Shown: positions 26,508-35,284 of the stretch, piece after piece | Numbering within the stretch: the stretch's first letter is position 1 | Layout: the number at the start of each line of letters is the position of its first letter | NCBI GenBank assembly: GCA_039812845.1 | Contig: JBDIBK010000005.1 | Span: 1 to 64,000, forward strand | Direction of reading: 5' to 3' | Origin: JACTMJ01 sp039812845 | GTDB taxonomy: Bacteria; Acidobacteriota; Terriglobia; Bryobacterales; Bryobacteraceae | DNA: 64,000 nucleotides | Position numbers and translations under genes: made by a program | Notes under the pieces: model-generated | Databases searched by the model: none | What the model was told of the DNA's origin: nothing | Seen by the model: the letters and a program-made list of their open reading frames with translations, nothing else

Positions 26508-28307
26508 TCAGTTGCTTTTGACATCTACACGAATGGTGCGGCTCCCGGAAACGGCATAGTCGCCCAGATCCGCGTTCATCTCCGCAATCGCGGCGTTCTG
26601 GGCGGCGTTACGGCCGCCTTTGACGTCGGTGGAGCTATCGAGGATAAGGGCGGCGGAGGGGGGAGGGGCCGGAAGATCCGCGCCCTGGATGGAATAAGTG
26701 GGCTCCTGACGCCAGACCCGCAGATAGAGCTTCCCGTTGCCCCGGATATCGTTCACCAGATCGACAAGCTGGGCTGGGTTTCGGGGCACGATGGCCGTGA
26801 GTTTGGGAAGGTCGAGCATGTTCAGACTGGCGGCGTCGGCGACGCTGAAATAGAGGGGGCCGGCGGGAGCGCCGCGCGGGATGGTGTAGCGGAAGAGGCG
26901 ATGCACCGCCGCGCCGGCCGCATCGATCAGCACAGCGTGAATCTCCACTTCCTCGCCGGGGTCGGCCTCATTGGTGGACGCCCACACCTGATCCAGGTTG
27001 AGTTCGCGCCGATTCTCATACGAAACCAGGTTGACGTCGACGCTTTCGAGCTTCAGTTCGTCGAAGCCGGATTGGAGGGCGTAGCCAACCGGCACGGCGA
27101 CATTCAGGGCGGCCGCGAGGGCGACCATGGAAGTGCCGGAAAACCGATTCGCGATGCGCAGGGGAGGAACGCCGTTCTGGAAGCGCAGCACGGCATCGAG
27201 GCCAATGGAGGTGGCCCCGGCCGTGCGCTCCGTGGCATCGACGGCGGAGAAAATGGCCATCTGCAAGAGGAGCGGCGAGAGGAAGGGGTCCCGCACCATC
27301 TCCATCCGGTAGGATTTCTCAAGCAGGCGATCCCCCGCGGCATTGGCCCGCCGGACATTCAGATGGAAGGGCGCGAGATCCGGGACCGCGCCGATGGTTC
27401 CCGAAACGGTGACGTTGCGGTCCTGCTCAATGACGCCCAAAGGATCCCCGGATCGGGTGATCTTGAACGAGGTGGAGAGGTTGGGCAGGACAGTGAGCAC
27501 CTCGCTGCGGGCGAAGGGCAAGCCGGTGGTTCCCACGCCGAGAAAGCGGTGGCCAAACGCGTAAAGGCGGTTGCCCACGACGTCCGTGACCGTGCCGTCG
27601 GCCGCCACCTGCATATCGCCGCGCATGAGCTGGACGCTAATCATCGAACCGGGCTTGGGCGCGGCGGCGGTGCCCGCTGGAGATGCTTGCGGGAGAGGCT
27701 GGGGCGCGGCTCCAGAGAAGCCTTGCGCCAATTCGAGGCCAAGGCGAGTGGCGAGAGGCGCAAAATGCGCGAGGGTTCGCTCCGTGAACCCGGAAAGCTG
27801 GAGGGGCGTTCGGACGGGCGTGAGACGGAGCGTCCCGGCGGGGACGGATTCGGGCTCAGAGAAGACGTGCGCCACCTGGGAATCGCCGAGGCGAACGCGA
27901 TTCGCGACCGGATTCGCCCGGCTGGCGGGGTTTCCAGCCGCCATCATTTCTTCAATGGGACGGATGCCGCAGATAGGCTCCTTTGAAAACGCAAATCCCA
28001 GCGCCACCGCGCCAATCAGCTTCCCGCCGATATAGACGGGACTGCCGCTCATCCCCTGAATGACGCCGGTTTGCGCGAGCGGACCGCCGGAAAGCCGCGC
28101 GAGGATGATGGACTGTCCGGGCGCGGAATTCTCAATGACACCCAGAATTTCAACGTCGAAATTCTGGATGGCGGTGCCGGAAAAAACGGTGAGACCCGTG
28201 CCTTTCATGCCCGCGCGCACGTCCTTTACAGGGAGGATTTGCACTTGGGCGAGGAGAAAAGTACTAGTAACGCACAAACTCGCCAGCAGCCGAAGAAGGT
28301 TCCGCAC
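26508..28307 (-). CDS. SpoIVB (S55) peptidase-domain protein
   Basis: The 599-aa protein has an N-terminal signal region and a domain resembling SpoIVB, the S55 serine protease known from spore formers: ILPVKDVRAGMKGTGLTVF, IGVIEN-type strand (ILGVIENSAPG), and GVIQGMSGSPVYIGGKLIGAV, where Ser87 in GMSGSP fits the catalytic serine. About 400 further residues are beta-rich and not recognised. Nothing suggests sporulation here, so the domain serves some other envelope role. It starts with GTG and has no Shine-Dalgarno; an AT-rich TAAACT lies 10 bases upstream, so leaderless translation is possible. The downstream partner is the propeller protein. Confidence 0.85.
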   Translation of the reverse strand: MRNLLRLLASLCVTSTFLLAQVQILPVKDVRAGMKGTGLTVFSGTAIQNFDVEILGVIENSAPGQSIILARLSGGPLAQTGVIQGMSGSPVYIGGKLIGAVALGFAFSKEPICGIRPIEEMMAAGNPASRANPVANRVRLGDSQVAHVFSEPESVPAGTLRLTPVRTPLQLSGFTERTLAHFAPLATRLGLELAQGFSGAAPQPLPQASPAGTAAAPKPGSMISVQLMRGDMQVAADGTVTDVVGNRLYAFGHRFLGVGTTGLPFARSEVLTVLPNLSTSFKITRSGDPLGVIEQDRNVTVSGTIGAVPDLAPFHLNVRRANAAGDRLLEKSYRMEMVRDPFLSPLLLQMAIFSAVDATERTAGATSIGLDAVLRFQNGVPPLRIANRFSGTSMVALAAALNVAVPVGYALQSGFDELKLESVDVNLVSYENRRELNLDQVWASTNEADPGEEVEIHAVLIDAAGAAVHRLFRYTIPRGAPAGPLYFSVADAASLNMLDLPKLTAIVPRNPAQLVDLVNDIRGNGKLYLRVWRQEPTYSIQGADLPAPPPSAALILDSSTDVKGGRNAAQNAAIAEMNADLGDYAVSGSRTIRVDVKSN

Positions 28308-28308
28308 G

Positions 28309-28338
28309 TTGACTGATAGTTTATCCTGAAGATACTAT
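28309..28338 (+). promoter_or_regulatory. Candidate sigma-70 promoter for exosortase
   Basis: TTGACT (28309-28314) and TACTAT (28333-28338) are separated by 18 bases, a good match to the sigma-70 consensus. Transcription would run into the exosortase gene with a leader of about 65 bases. The same short region must also start the divergent S55 gene, so the two promoters overlap. Confidence 0.5.
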
Positions 28339-28408
28339 TCAGACATCGTACGTCCAGGCTGGAGGGCAGCTCCCCGCTGGCAGAGGTTCGTTTTGCGTTT
28401 AGGAACTC

Positions 28409-29311
28409 ATGAGTTCGATTAGCCAAAGCACTGCGCGTGAAGCGACCGCACCTACGAAATCGCAATCGTGGAACTGGGTGGCCATCGGCTGGTTTGGCGT
28501 CCTGCTGGTTCTAGCTTACCTGCCGACATTGATCCGGCTGGTGGAGCAGTGGGACCAGTCCGAGGAAATGAGCCACGGGTTCTTCGTGCCGCTGGTGGCC
28601 GGTTACATCGCCTGGCAAAAACGTGAAGAGATCGGCAAACTGACGCTGAGCTCCCACTGGATGGGCATCGTGCTGGTGGTTCTGGCCGGGATGCAGTTGA
28701 CGGTGGCCACGCTGGGCGCGGAGTTGTTTCTGGCGCGCACGGCGTTTGTGTTCGCGGTTTGGGGCGCGGTGGTTTATCTGGGCGGCTGGCCGCTGTTCCG
28801 CGCGCTGTGCTTCCCGCTTCTTCTTCTGCTGCTGATGATTCCGATTCCGGAGATCATTTATAACCAAGTCACGTTTCCGCTGCAGCTATTGGCGAGCCGG
28901 CTGGCCGAATGGGCGCTGAACCTGCTGGGCTACCCCGTGCTGCGCGAAGGAAATGTGCTGGAACTGGCGAGCCAGAAGCTGCAGGTGGTGGAAGCGTGCA
29001 GCGGTATCCGCAGCCTGCTGGCACTCACCTTCCTCTCGCTGGTTTATGGCTTCTTTTTCACAAAGACGGTTTGGATCCGGATTGCGCTGTTCCTTTCCAC
29101 GATTCCGGTGGCCATTGCCGCCAATGCGAGCCGCGTGACCGTCACGGGAATTCTGAGTGAAATCAACACGGAATACGCGACGGGCTTTTACCATACGCTA
29201 TCCGGATGGGCTTTGTTTTTTGTGGCGTTCGTGATGCTGGCGTTCGTACACCAAGGGCTCGAATGGATCGGAAGGAGGTGGTTCCATGGATCTCCGAAGA
29301 CAACTAGCTAG
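28409..29311 (+). CDS. Exosortase
   Basis: Exosortases are polytopic inner-membrane transpeptidase-like enzymes that process PEP-CTERM-type proteins and accompany exopolysaccharide loci. The 300-aa protein has about eight hydrophobic segments and the full conserved triad: VEACSGIRSL (Cys197), NASRVTVTG (Arg242) and GFYHTLSGW (His262). The early EEMSHGFFVPL motif is also typical. The EpsI gene overlaps its 3' end by 26 bases. No PEP-CTERM protein is seen in the window, so its clients must be elsewhere. The subtype (XrtA-like or another) cannot be fixed from sequence alone. Confidence 0.94.
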   Translation: MSSISQSTAREATAPTKSQSWNWVAIGWFGVLLVLAYLPTLIRLVEQWDQSEEMSHGFFVPLVAGYIAWQKREEIGKLTLSSHWMGIVLVVLAGMQLTVATLGAELFLARTAFVFAVWGAVVYLGGWPLFRALCFPLLLLLLMIPIPEIIYNQVTFPLQLLASRLAEWALNLLGYPVLREGNVLELASQKLQVVEACSGIRSLLALTFLSLVYGFFFTKTVWIRIALFLSTIPVAIAANASRVTVTGILSEINTEYATGFYHTLSGWALFFVAFVMLAFVHQGLEWIGRRWFHGSPKTTS

Positions 29312-29966
29312 TCTGTTTACGAGCAGACATGCGATGGTGCTGACCGTTGTGCTGGTGGCACAAATGGCGATCCTTTATGGGTATTCCCGCGAAGAGAACG
29401 TGCCTCGGATCCCGGCGCTCAGCACGTTCCCGACCGAGTTCCCCGGCTGGACGATGATCCGCGAGGGAAAGGTGGAGGACGAAGTGCTGGCGGTATTGCG
29501 GGCGGACGACACGCTTACGCGGGTCTACTCGGACGGCCGGGATGTCGCGAGCCTGTTCATGGCGTACTTCAAGACGCAGCGGACCGGCCAGGCACCCCAC
29601 TCTCCGAAGCACTGCCTTCCAGGCTCGGGCTGGACGCCCTCGCAATCCGGCTTTCTGGATATTCAGCTTCCCGATCAAGACCGCACGATCACGGTGAACC
29701 GCTACGTGGTTACGCGCGGGGAAGATTCGAGCGTGGTGCTTTACTGGTATCAGTCTCTGGACCGGGTGGTTGCGAGCGAGTATCTCGCGAAAGTCTACCT
29801 GGTGACCGACGCGATTCGATTCAACCGGACGGATACGGCTCTGGTGCGGGTGGTGGTGCCGGTTCCAAAGACGGAAGGCGGCGTGGATTCCGCGGAGAAA
29901 GTGGGCGTTTCGTTCATCCAGAAGATGTTCCCCGCGGTGGGAGTCTACTTCCCGCCCGCCAGCTAG
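29286..29966 (+). CDS. epsI: EpsI-family protein, exosortase partner
   Basis: EpsI-domain proteins (DUF3485) occur fused to or next to exosortases in exopolysaccharide loci; their chemistry is not established. The 226-aa protein has one N-terminal membrane helix (about residues 14-34) and a periplasmic domain with the characteristic HSPKHCLPGSGW motif (about 101-112), followed by NRYVVTRGEDSSVVLYWYQS. A GGAGG seven bases before the ATG, inside the exosortase gene, sets the start. The overlap implies translational coupling to exosortase. Confidence 0.9.
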   Translation: MDLRRQLASLFTSRHAMVLTVVLVAQMAILYGYSREENVPRIPALSTFPTEFPGWTMIREGKVEDEVLAVLRADDTLTRVYSDGRDVASLFMAYFKTQRTGQAPHSPKHCLPGSGWTPSQSGFLDIQLPDQDRTITVNRYVVTRGEDSSVVLYWYQSLDRVVASEYLAKVYLVTDAIRFNRTDTALVRVVVPVPKTEGGVDSAEKVGVSFIQKMFPAVGVYFPPAS

Positions 29967-30038
29967 GCAATCGCGAACGGAACCGCCGGACCGGCGTTAG
30001 CAGGATCGGCGCGAGCAAAGACCGGCGAACCTTTAGAC

Positions 30039-30938
30039 ATGGCAGAGAATTTCTCCACGCTGGTGAGCGGATTCCTGGCGGAACTGGAGCGGGAGAACGC
30101 CAGCCCGCAAACGCTGCGCGCTTACCGAAACGATCTGCTGCAATTCGTGAGTTACTTGAGCCCCGCCGACGCGGAATGCCCGTCCGCGCGGGAGATCGAT
30201 CTGCTGGTGCTGCGCGAATGGGTGATGGACCTCTATCACCAAGGGCTAAAGAGCGTGACCTTGCGGAGGAAGATCGCGGCGATTCGCACTTTCTGGAAGT
30301 ATCTGGTTCGGGAAGGGGTGGTGGATCTGGACGCCGCACGGCTGCTGGTGATCCCCAAGACGCCCAAGAACCTGCCGCGCGTGCCTTCGGCCGAGCAGAT
30401 CAATTCGCTGCTGGATGCCATCGCGGCGGGCGGAGTGGCGCAGCCGCAGCCCGAGCGGGATCTGGCGATTTTTGAACTGCTCTATGGCTGCGGCCTGCGG
30501 GTATCGGAATTGGTGGGGCTCGACCTGGACGATCTCGACCTGGAGGGCCGGGTGCTGCGCGTGACCGGCAAGGGACGCAAGGAGCGCATGGTGCCCTTCA
30601 CCGCGCGGGTTCGCGATGTGCTGAACCGGTGGCTGGCCCAGCGCGCGGCGGCCACTGAAGAGCGGGCCGTGTTTTTGGCGGTGCGCGGCGGGAGGCTCTC
30701 CGACCGGGCGGTGAGGCGGCTGGTGAAAATCTACGCCATCGCGCTTTCCGGCGATACAACCGTTCACCCGCACACGTTTCGCCACGCGTATGCGACCCAC
30801 CTGCTGCGGGAGGGCGCGAACCTGCGGGAGATTCAGGAGCTTCTGGGCCATGCCCAGCTTTCCACGACGCAGAAGTACACGCAAGTGAGCCTGGCGGACC
30901 TGATGGCGGTCTACGACAAGGCGCATCCGCGAGCGTAA
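30039..30938 (+). CDS. xerD: Tyrosine recombinase XerC/XerD
   Basis: Xer recombinases resolve chromosome dimers at dif during division. The 299-aa protein has the usual SAM-like N-terminal core-binding domain (about 1-90) and the catalytic domain with CGLRVSELVGLDL (Arg154), TGKGRKER (Lys178), HTFRHAYATHLL (His245, Arg248), LLGHAQLSTTQKYTQV (His271, Tyr280). All catalytic residues are intact. XerC and XerD cannot be separated safely here; the NLPRVPSAEQ and LGHAQLSTTQKYT phrases lean to XerD. It is convergent with lepA. Housekeeping neighbours argue against a mobile-element integrase. Confidence 0.9.
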   Translation: MAENFSTLVSGFLAELERENASPQTLRAYRNDLLQFVSYLSPADAECPSAREIDLLVLREWVMDLYHQGLKSVTLRRKIAAIRTFWKYLVREGVVDLDAARLLVIPKTPKNLPRVPSAEQINSLLDAIAAGGVAQPQPERDLAIFELLYGCGLRVSELVGLDLDDLDLEGRVLRVTGKGRKERMVPFTARVRDVLNRWLAQRAAATEERAVFLAVRGGRLSDRAVRRLVKIYAIALSGDTTVHPHTFRHAYATHLLREGANLREIQELLGHAQLSTTQKYTQVSLADLMAVYDKAHPRA

Positions 30939-30959
30939 TTCTTCGCGGCACGGGCGAGA

Positions 30960-32801
30960 CTAATCGTCGTCGCTTACTTTGAGCACCGCGAGGAAGGCTT
31001 CCTGCGGGATCTCCACGCTGCCCACGCGCTTCATGCGCTTCTTGCCCTCTTTCTGTTTCTCCAGGAGCTTGCGCTTGCGGGAGATGTCGCCGCCGTAGCA
31101 CTTGGCGATCACGTTCTTGCGAATGGCGGGGATATTCTCTCGAGCGACGATCTTTCCGCCGATGGCCGCCTGCAGCGCCACTTCGAACATCTGGCGGGGA
31201 ATGAGCTTGCGCAGGCGCTCAATGAGGGCCTTGCCGCGTTCATAGGCGAAATCGCGATGCACGATGATCGAAAGCGCGTCCACCGGCTCCCCGGCGACGA
31301 GGATATCGAGCTTCACCATGGGGGAAACGCGGTGGCCGGCGAAGTGATAATCGAGCGAGGCGTATCCGCGCGAGCAGGACTTGAGGCGGTCGTAGAAATC
31401 GAGCACCACTTCGTTCAGGGGCATTTCGTAAACCAGCATCACGCGGGAGCCGCCCAAGTAATCGAACTTTTTCTGCACGCCGCGCTTTTCCTGGAGCAGG
31501 TTCAGGATCTCGCCGACGGAATCTTCCCTGGTGATGACGGTGGCCTCGATTACGGGCTCCTCAATAATGTCAATGCCCGAGGGGTTGGGGAACTTGTTCG
31601 GATTATCGACGGCGATCACTTCGCCCGACTTGAGGGTGACCTGGTAACGCACGCCCGGCGCGGTGGTGATCAAGTCGATGTTGAATTCGCGTTCGAGCCT
31701 CTCCTGCACGATTTCCATGTGGAGCAGGCCGAGGAATCCGCAGCGAAAGCCGAAGCCAAGGGCGGCGGAACTTTCGGGTTCGTAGTTCAGGGAGCTGTCG
31801 TTGAGCCGCAGTTTCTCCAGCGCCTCCCGCAGTTCCCCATGGGCGTGGCTTTCGACGGGATACAATCCGGCGAAGACCATCGGTTTGGAGAGCTGGAAGC
31901 CCGGCAGCGGCTCCGTGGCTCCGCCCGCCTCGCTGGTGACGGTATCGCCAATCTGGGCGTCCGCGACGTTCTTGATGTTGGCGAAGAGGAAGCCCACTTC
32001 GCCGGCGGAAAGCTCCTGGCAGGGAATGGGCTTTGGGGACTGGTAGCCGAGGCCGTCCACTTCGAAGACTTTGCCGTTCGACATGAGGCGAATCTTCTGT
32101 TTCAGACGGATGCGGCCTTCCATGACGCGGATAAGGACGATCACTCCGCGGTAGGAATCGAACCAGGAATCGAAGATCAGGGCGCGCAGTGGTTCTTCCG
32201 GGTCCCCTTCCGGAGGAGGGATGCGATGAACGATGGCTTCGAGGATGGCATGAATCCCGATGCCGCTTTTCGCGCTCGCGAGCAGCGCTTCGTCCTGGCG
32301 AAGGCCGATCATCTGCTCAATCTGATCGAGGATGCGCTCCGGTTCGGCGGCGGGGAGATCGATTTTATTGAGAACCGGGATCAATTCCAGATTGTTCTCG
32401 ATGGCCAAGTAGGTGTTGGCGAGGGTCTGGGCCTCGACGCCTTGAGAGGCGTCCACGACCAGCAGCGCTCCCTCGCAGGCCTGCATGCTGCGGGAAACCT
32501 CATAGCTGAAGTCGACGTGGCCGGGGGTGTCGATGAGGTTGAGCTGGTAGACTTTGCCGTCGTCGGCCTTGTAATCCAGCCGGACGGCATGGGCTTTGAT
32601 GGTGATGCCTCGTTCCCGCTCCAGATCCATGGAATCGAGGACCTGCTCCATCATCTCCCGGTCCGAGAGGGCACCGGTGGTCTCAAGGAGCCGGTCGGCG
32701 AGGGTGCTCTTGCCGTGATCGATATGGGCGATGATTGAGAAGTTGCGAATGAAGGCTGGGTCCATGCGGTAAACTGACAACGAATAGATCCAGTATCCCA
32801 T
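30960..32801 (-). CDS. lepA: Elongation factor 4 (LepA) GTPase
   Basis: LepA/EF4 is a ribosome-associated translational GTPase. From 32801 the product is 613 aa with the P-loop AHIDHGKST, the switch region RGITIKAHAVRL, DTPGHVDF, NKIDLPAA, and the LepA-specific C-terminal domain (GYASLDYHF, KRKLLEKQKEGKKRMK). Two starts compete. The family-typical start MDPAFIRNFS is at 32765 but has no ribosome site. The ATG at 32801, 12 codons earlier, has GGGAGG five bases upstream, and I prefer it. The gene is divergent from ribH. Confidence 0.96.
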   Translation of the reverse strand: MGYWIYSLSVYRMDPAFIRNFSIIAHIDHGKSTLADRLLETTGALSDREMMEQVLDSMDLERERGITIKAHAVRLDYKADDGKVYQLNLIDTPGHVDFSYEVSRSMQACEGALLVVDASQGVEAQTLANTYLAIENNLELIPVLNKIDLPAAEPERILDQIEQMIGLRQDEALLASAKSGIGIHAILEAIVHRIPPPEGDPEEPLRALIFDSWFDSYRGVIVLIRVMEGRIRLKQKIRLMSNGKVFEVDGLGYQSPKPIPCQELSAGEVGFLFANIKNVADAQIGDTVTSEAGGATEPLPGFQLSKPMVFAGLYPVESHAHGELREALEKLRLNDSSLNYEPESSAALGFGFRCGFLGLLHMEIVQERLEREFNIDLITTAPGVRYQVTLKSGEVIAVDNPNKFPNPSGIDIIEEPVIEATVITREDSVGEILNLLQEKRGVQKKFDYLGGSRVMLVYEMPLNEVVLDFYDRLKSCSRGYASLDYHFAGHRVSPMVKLDILVAGEPVDALSIIVHRDFAYERGKALIERLRKLIPRQMFEVALQAAIGGKIVARENIPAIRKNVIAKCYGGDISRKRKLLEKQKEGKKRMKRVGSVEIPQEAFLAVLKVSDDD

Positions 32802-32975
32802 AGCAGCCTCCCATCGCCCCATGGGGAGAGCCGGGTTGGGGATCGGCTTCAAGCGGAGCCCGCTTCGCGAGGCGGCGGCGATTTGTCCGCGAGCCCAGGG
32901 TTTTGAGCGCGATTTCGCGGAGACAGCCGGTTCGAGAGTGAGATTCATTGCATCCTGTAGGAAAGGCGCACCCCT

Positions 32976-33455
32976 ATGACAGCCAGAACCATTGAAGGCC
33001 ATCTCTCGGCCGCCGGACTTCGTTTCGCCATCGTGGTGAGCCGGTTCAACAGCCTAGTGACCGAGCGATTGCTGGGCGGAGCACTGGACGCGATTACGCG
33101 CTGCGGCGGCACGGCGGAAGCGGTGGACGTAGTGCGCGTTCCCGGCAGTTGGGAACAGCCGGTGGTGGTGAAGACGCTGCTCGAACAGGCCCGCTATGAC
33201 GCGGTGATCTGCCTGGGCGCGGTGATCCGCGGGGACACGCCGCATTTCGATTATGTGGCCTCCGAGGCGGCGAAAGGGGTGGCCAGCGCCTCCCTGGCCG
33301 CGGGAGCGCCGGTGGCGTTCGGGATCCTGACCTGCGATACGCTCGAACAGGCGCTGGACCGCGCGGGTGCCAAGAGCGGAAACAAGGGATTCGAGGCGGC
33401 CATGACGGCGATCGAGATGGCGGATCTTCTGAAGAAACTGCGAGCGAACGGCTAG
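32976..33455 (+). CDS. ribH: 6,7-dimethyl-8-ribityllumazine synthase
   Basis: RibH condenses 5-amino-6-ribitylaminouracil with 3,4-dihydroxybutanone phosphate in riboflavin synthesis and usually forms an icosahedral capsid. The 159-aa length is typical. Motifs are FAIVVSRFNSLVTERLL, VVRVPGSWEQPVV, CLGAVIRGDTPHFDYVA with the catalytic His, and GILTCDTLEQA. It is followed after three bases by nusB, a pairing common in bacteria. The other riboflavin genes are not in the window. Confidence 0.97.
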   Translation: MTARTIEGHLSAAGLRFAIVVSRFNSLVTERLLGGALDAITRCGGTAEAVDVVRVPGSWEQPVVVKTLLEQARYDAVICLGAVIRGDTPHFDYVASEAAKGVASASLAAGAPVAFGILTCDTLEQALDRAGAKSGNKGFEAAMTAIEMADLLKKLRANG

Positions 33456-33458
33456 GCA

Positions 33459-33917
33459 ATGCCCGCACGATATAAGTCCCGGCAACGGGCACTTCAGGTT
33501 CTGTTTCAGTGCGATATCCGTTCCATGAGCGCACTGGAGGGCGTGCGGGCGTACTACGAGAGTCTGTATCTCGAAGAAGGCGATGAGGTTCCGGAGCAGG
33601 ACCCGTTCATGGAAACGCTGGTGGAAGGGACGCGGGAGAGCGTGGCGGAATGCGACGAGCTGATCACGAAGCACTCGGCGAACTGGCGGATTGAACGAAT
33701 GCCGCTGGTGGACCGCAACATCCTGCGCATGGGGATTCACGAGATGGTGGGCATGGGCACGCCGCCGGCAGTGGTGATCGACCAATCGATTGTGCTGGCG
33801 CGCCGCTTCTCGGGCGAGGAATCGGTGCCGTTCATCAACGGCGTGCTGGACGCGGTAAGGCGGGAGCGGATGGCGGGTCCGCTGGAATCGTCCGAGCAGA
33901 CGGTGGGCGAAGAGTGA
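33459..33917 (+). CDS. nusB: Transcription antitermination factor NusB
   Basis: NusB binds boxA RNA with NusE (S10) and supports rRNA antitermination. The 152-aa all-helical protein shows the family patterns SRQRALQVLFQCDI near the start, WRIERMPLVDRNILRMGIHEM, and VVIDQSIVLARRFSGEESVPFINGVLD. It is three bases after ribH, so the two are co-transcribed. The final 15 residues are an acidic/polar tail with no known role. A tRNA gene follows on the same strand. Confidence 0.97.
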   Translation: MPARYKSRQRALQVLFQCDIRSMSALEGVRAYYESLYLEEGDEVPEQDPFMETLVEGTRESVAECDELITKHSANWRIERMPLVDRNILRMGIHEMVGMGTPPAVVIDQSIVLARRFSGEESVPFINGVLDAVRRERMAGPLESSEQTVGEE

Positions 33918-34028
33918 GTCTTCGCCGGGAACCGCGGCTGGCGCGAACCGAGACGGAATAGACGGGGATGGCGTGAAGGCACGGGCGCTACCGGAATGCG
34001 GCGCTCAGATGCTACAATCGGATGGAGT

Positions 34029-34102
34029 TGGGAGGTCGTCTAATGGTAGGACTGCAGATTCTGGCTCTGCCTATCGGGGTTCGAGTCCCTGCCTCCCAGC
34101 CA
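34029..34102 (+). tRNA. tRNA-Gln (anticodon CTG)
   Basis: The 74-base gene folds as a full cloverleaf. The acceptor arm TGGGAGG pairs with CCTCCCA, the D-arm is GTCTAATGGTAGGAC, and the anticodon stem GCAGA/TCTGC encloses the loop TTCTGGC with anticodon CTG. The T-arm is GGGGTTCGAGTCCC, and CCA is encoded at the 3' end. It reads CAG glutamine codons. Confidence 0.96.
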
Positions 34103-34274
34103 GAGTTTCCGCCGCACTTGAACCGCTAATCCCTCCCGTAGCTGATCCGCGGCCCCCGGAAAGCACGGGTGGCAGCGTCAAAGACCTCGCCTTTCTTTCT
34201 ACCCGATGGCTCTCCTCGTTTTGCCAACTTTTTCCGCCTTGTGTACGTCTAGGCTGTTTGGGGTGTTTTCCGCG

Positions 34275-35162
34275 ATGAGACTGGCTTCGATTTTATTGGG
34301 ATTTCTGGCACTTGTGCCATTCGGTGCATCGGCACAGGACGCGACGGCGCTCTTCAGGAAGGCATCCCCCGACGTCGAAGCGGCGCTGCGGAAGAATGCG
34401 AACGCGTTCTTCGAGATGCAGGTGACGAAGAAGTTCGGTGGAGCGGTAAAGTACGTTGCCGAGGACAGTCTGGACACCTATATCGGCTCGGAGAAGGACT
34501 CGTGCTTCTCAATCGAGATCATGAGCATCACTTATAACGATGCCTACAATGAAGCGATTGTGACGATCCTGTGTGAGCGCGGCATGGCGACGCCCGTGGG
34601 CGGCGGGAGGGTGACGATGCCCACCACCACCTACTGGAAGATCGAGAATGGCGAATGGAAGTGGTATACACCGAAGTTTGAAGGCCGGAAGAACGAGGAC
34701 GATTATGTGATGACGCCCTTCGGCCCGGTCCCCACGCGCACCCCCGACATGGTGGAAGGGGCGAAGCCCGACCGCAAGGACACGAAGTTGACGCCGCAGG
34801 TGTCCGTGGAGCAGTTGAAGGCACCGCTCAAGACCAACCCGAAGACGGTGATTTTGCGGGCGGATGAGCCGTCGTCGGCGGTGGCGGAGGTCTACAACTC
34901 TTTCCCCGGGCTGCTGAAGGTAAGTGTGTCCTGGGTAGGGTTGAAGGGCCTGAATGCCAAGATTGACCGGGATGAATTGAATTCTGGGGAAAGCGCCAAG
35001 ATTACCATCTCTTATGAACCGCAAGGAATTCAGCCGCCGCCGAAGTCCCATGCGGTCTGGATCGAAACCAGCCCCATGCGGAGCGCGACACCGGTGATGA
35101 TCGAGTTCCGCTATCCGGAACAGATGGACGAGAAGGCGAAGGCGGAGCCCAAAGCGAATTAG
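34275..35162 (+). CDS. Secreted protein of unknown function
   Basis: From the ATG at 34275 the 295-aa product has a clear signal peptide (RLASILLGFLALVPFGASAQ). The frame is open for 23 more codons upstream, but that would push the signal inside the protein. The mature part has an N-terminal alpha/beta region (about 25-150; ALFRKASPDVEAALRKNANA, NGEWKWYTPKFEGR) and a C-terminal beta-sandwich-like part (about 185-280) that resembles the DUF1573-type or Ig-like repeat found in many secreted acidobacterial proteins. No enzyme motif is seen. It stands alone after tRNA-Gln. Confidence 0.75.
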   Translation: MRLASILLGFLALVPFGASAQDATALFRKASPDVEAALRKNANAFFEMQVTKKFGGAVKYVAEDSLDTYIGSEKDSCFSIEIMSITYNDAYNEAIVTILCERGMATPVGGGRVTMPTTTYWKIENGEWKWYTPKFEGRKNEDDYVMTPFGPVPTRTPDMVEGAKPDRKDTKLTPQVSVEQLKAPLKTNPKTVILRADEPSSAVAEVYNSFPGLLKVSVSWVGLKGLNAKIDRDELNSGESAKITISYEPQGIQPPPKSHAVWIETSPMRSATPVMIEFRYPEQMDEKAKAEPKAN

Positions 35163-35284
35163 GCGGCGGCTGGAGCACCGCAGCGGGGCCATCTGCCGGG
35201 GTGTGGCGACCGGGGTGTGGCGGTCTGGGCGGCAAATGGCGGGAGAATTGCTTCGAAGTTGTCCTGGAGGGCATCTTTCGAAGC

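Noticed and set aside
24939..27986. A 1015-codon open frame on the plus strand
   Set aside because: It lies fully opposite the propeller and S55 genes, has no ribosome site, and its composition (Arg, Gly, Ala, His rich) is that of an antisense frame in high-GC DNA.
31257..32738. A 493-codon plus-strand frame
   Set aside because: It mirrors lepA on the opposite strand; LepA motifs identify the real frame.
30039..34102. Xer gene plus tRNA as an integrated element
   Set aside because: The recombinase is of the housekeeping Xer type, no attachment-site repeat of the tRNA end is seen, and the genes between are core functions.
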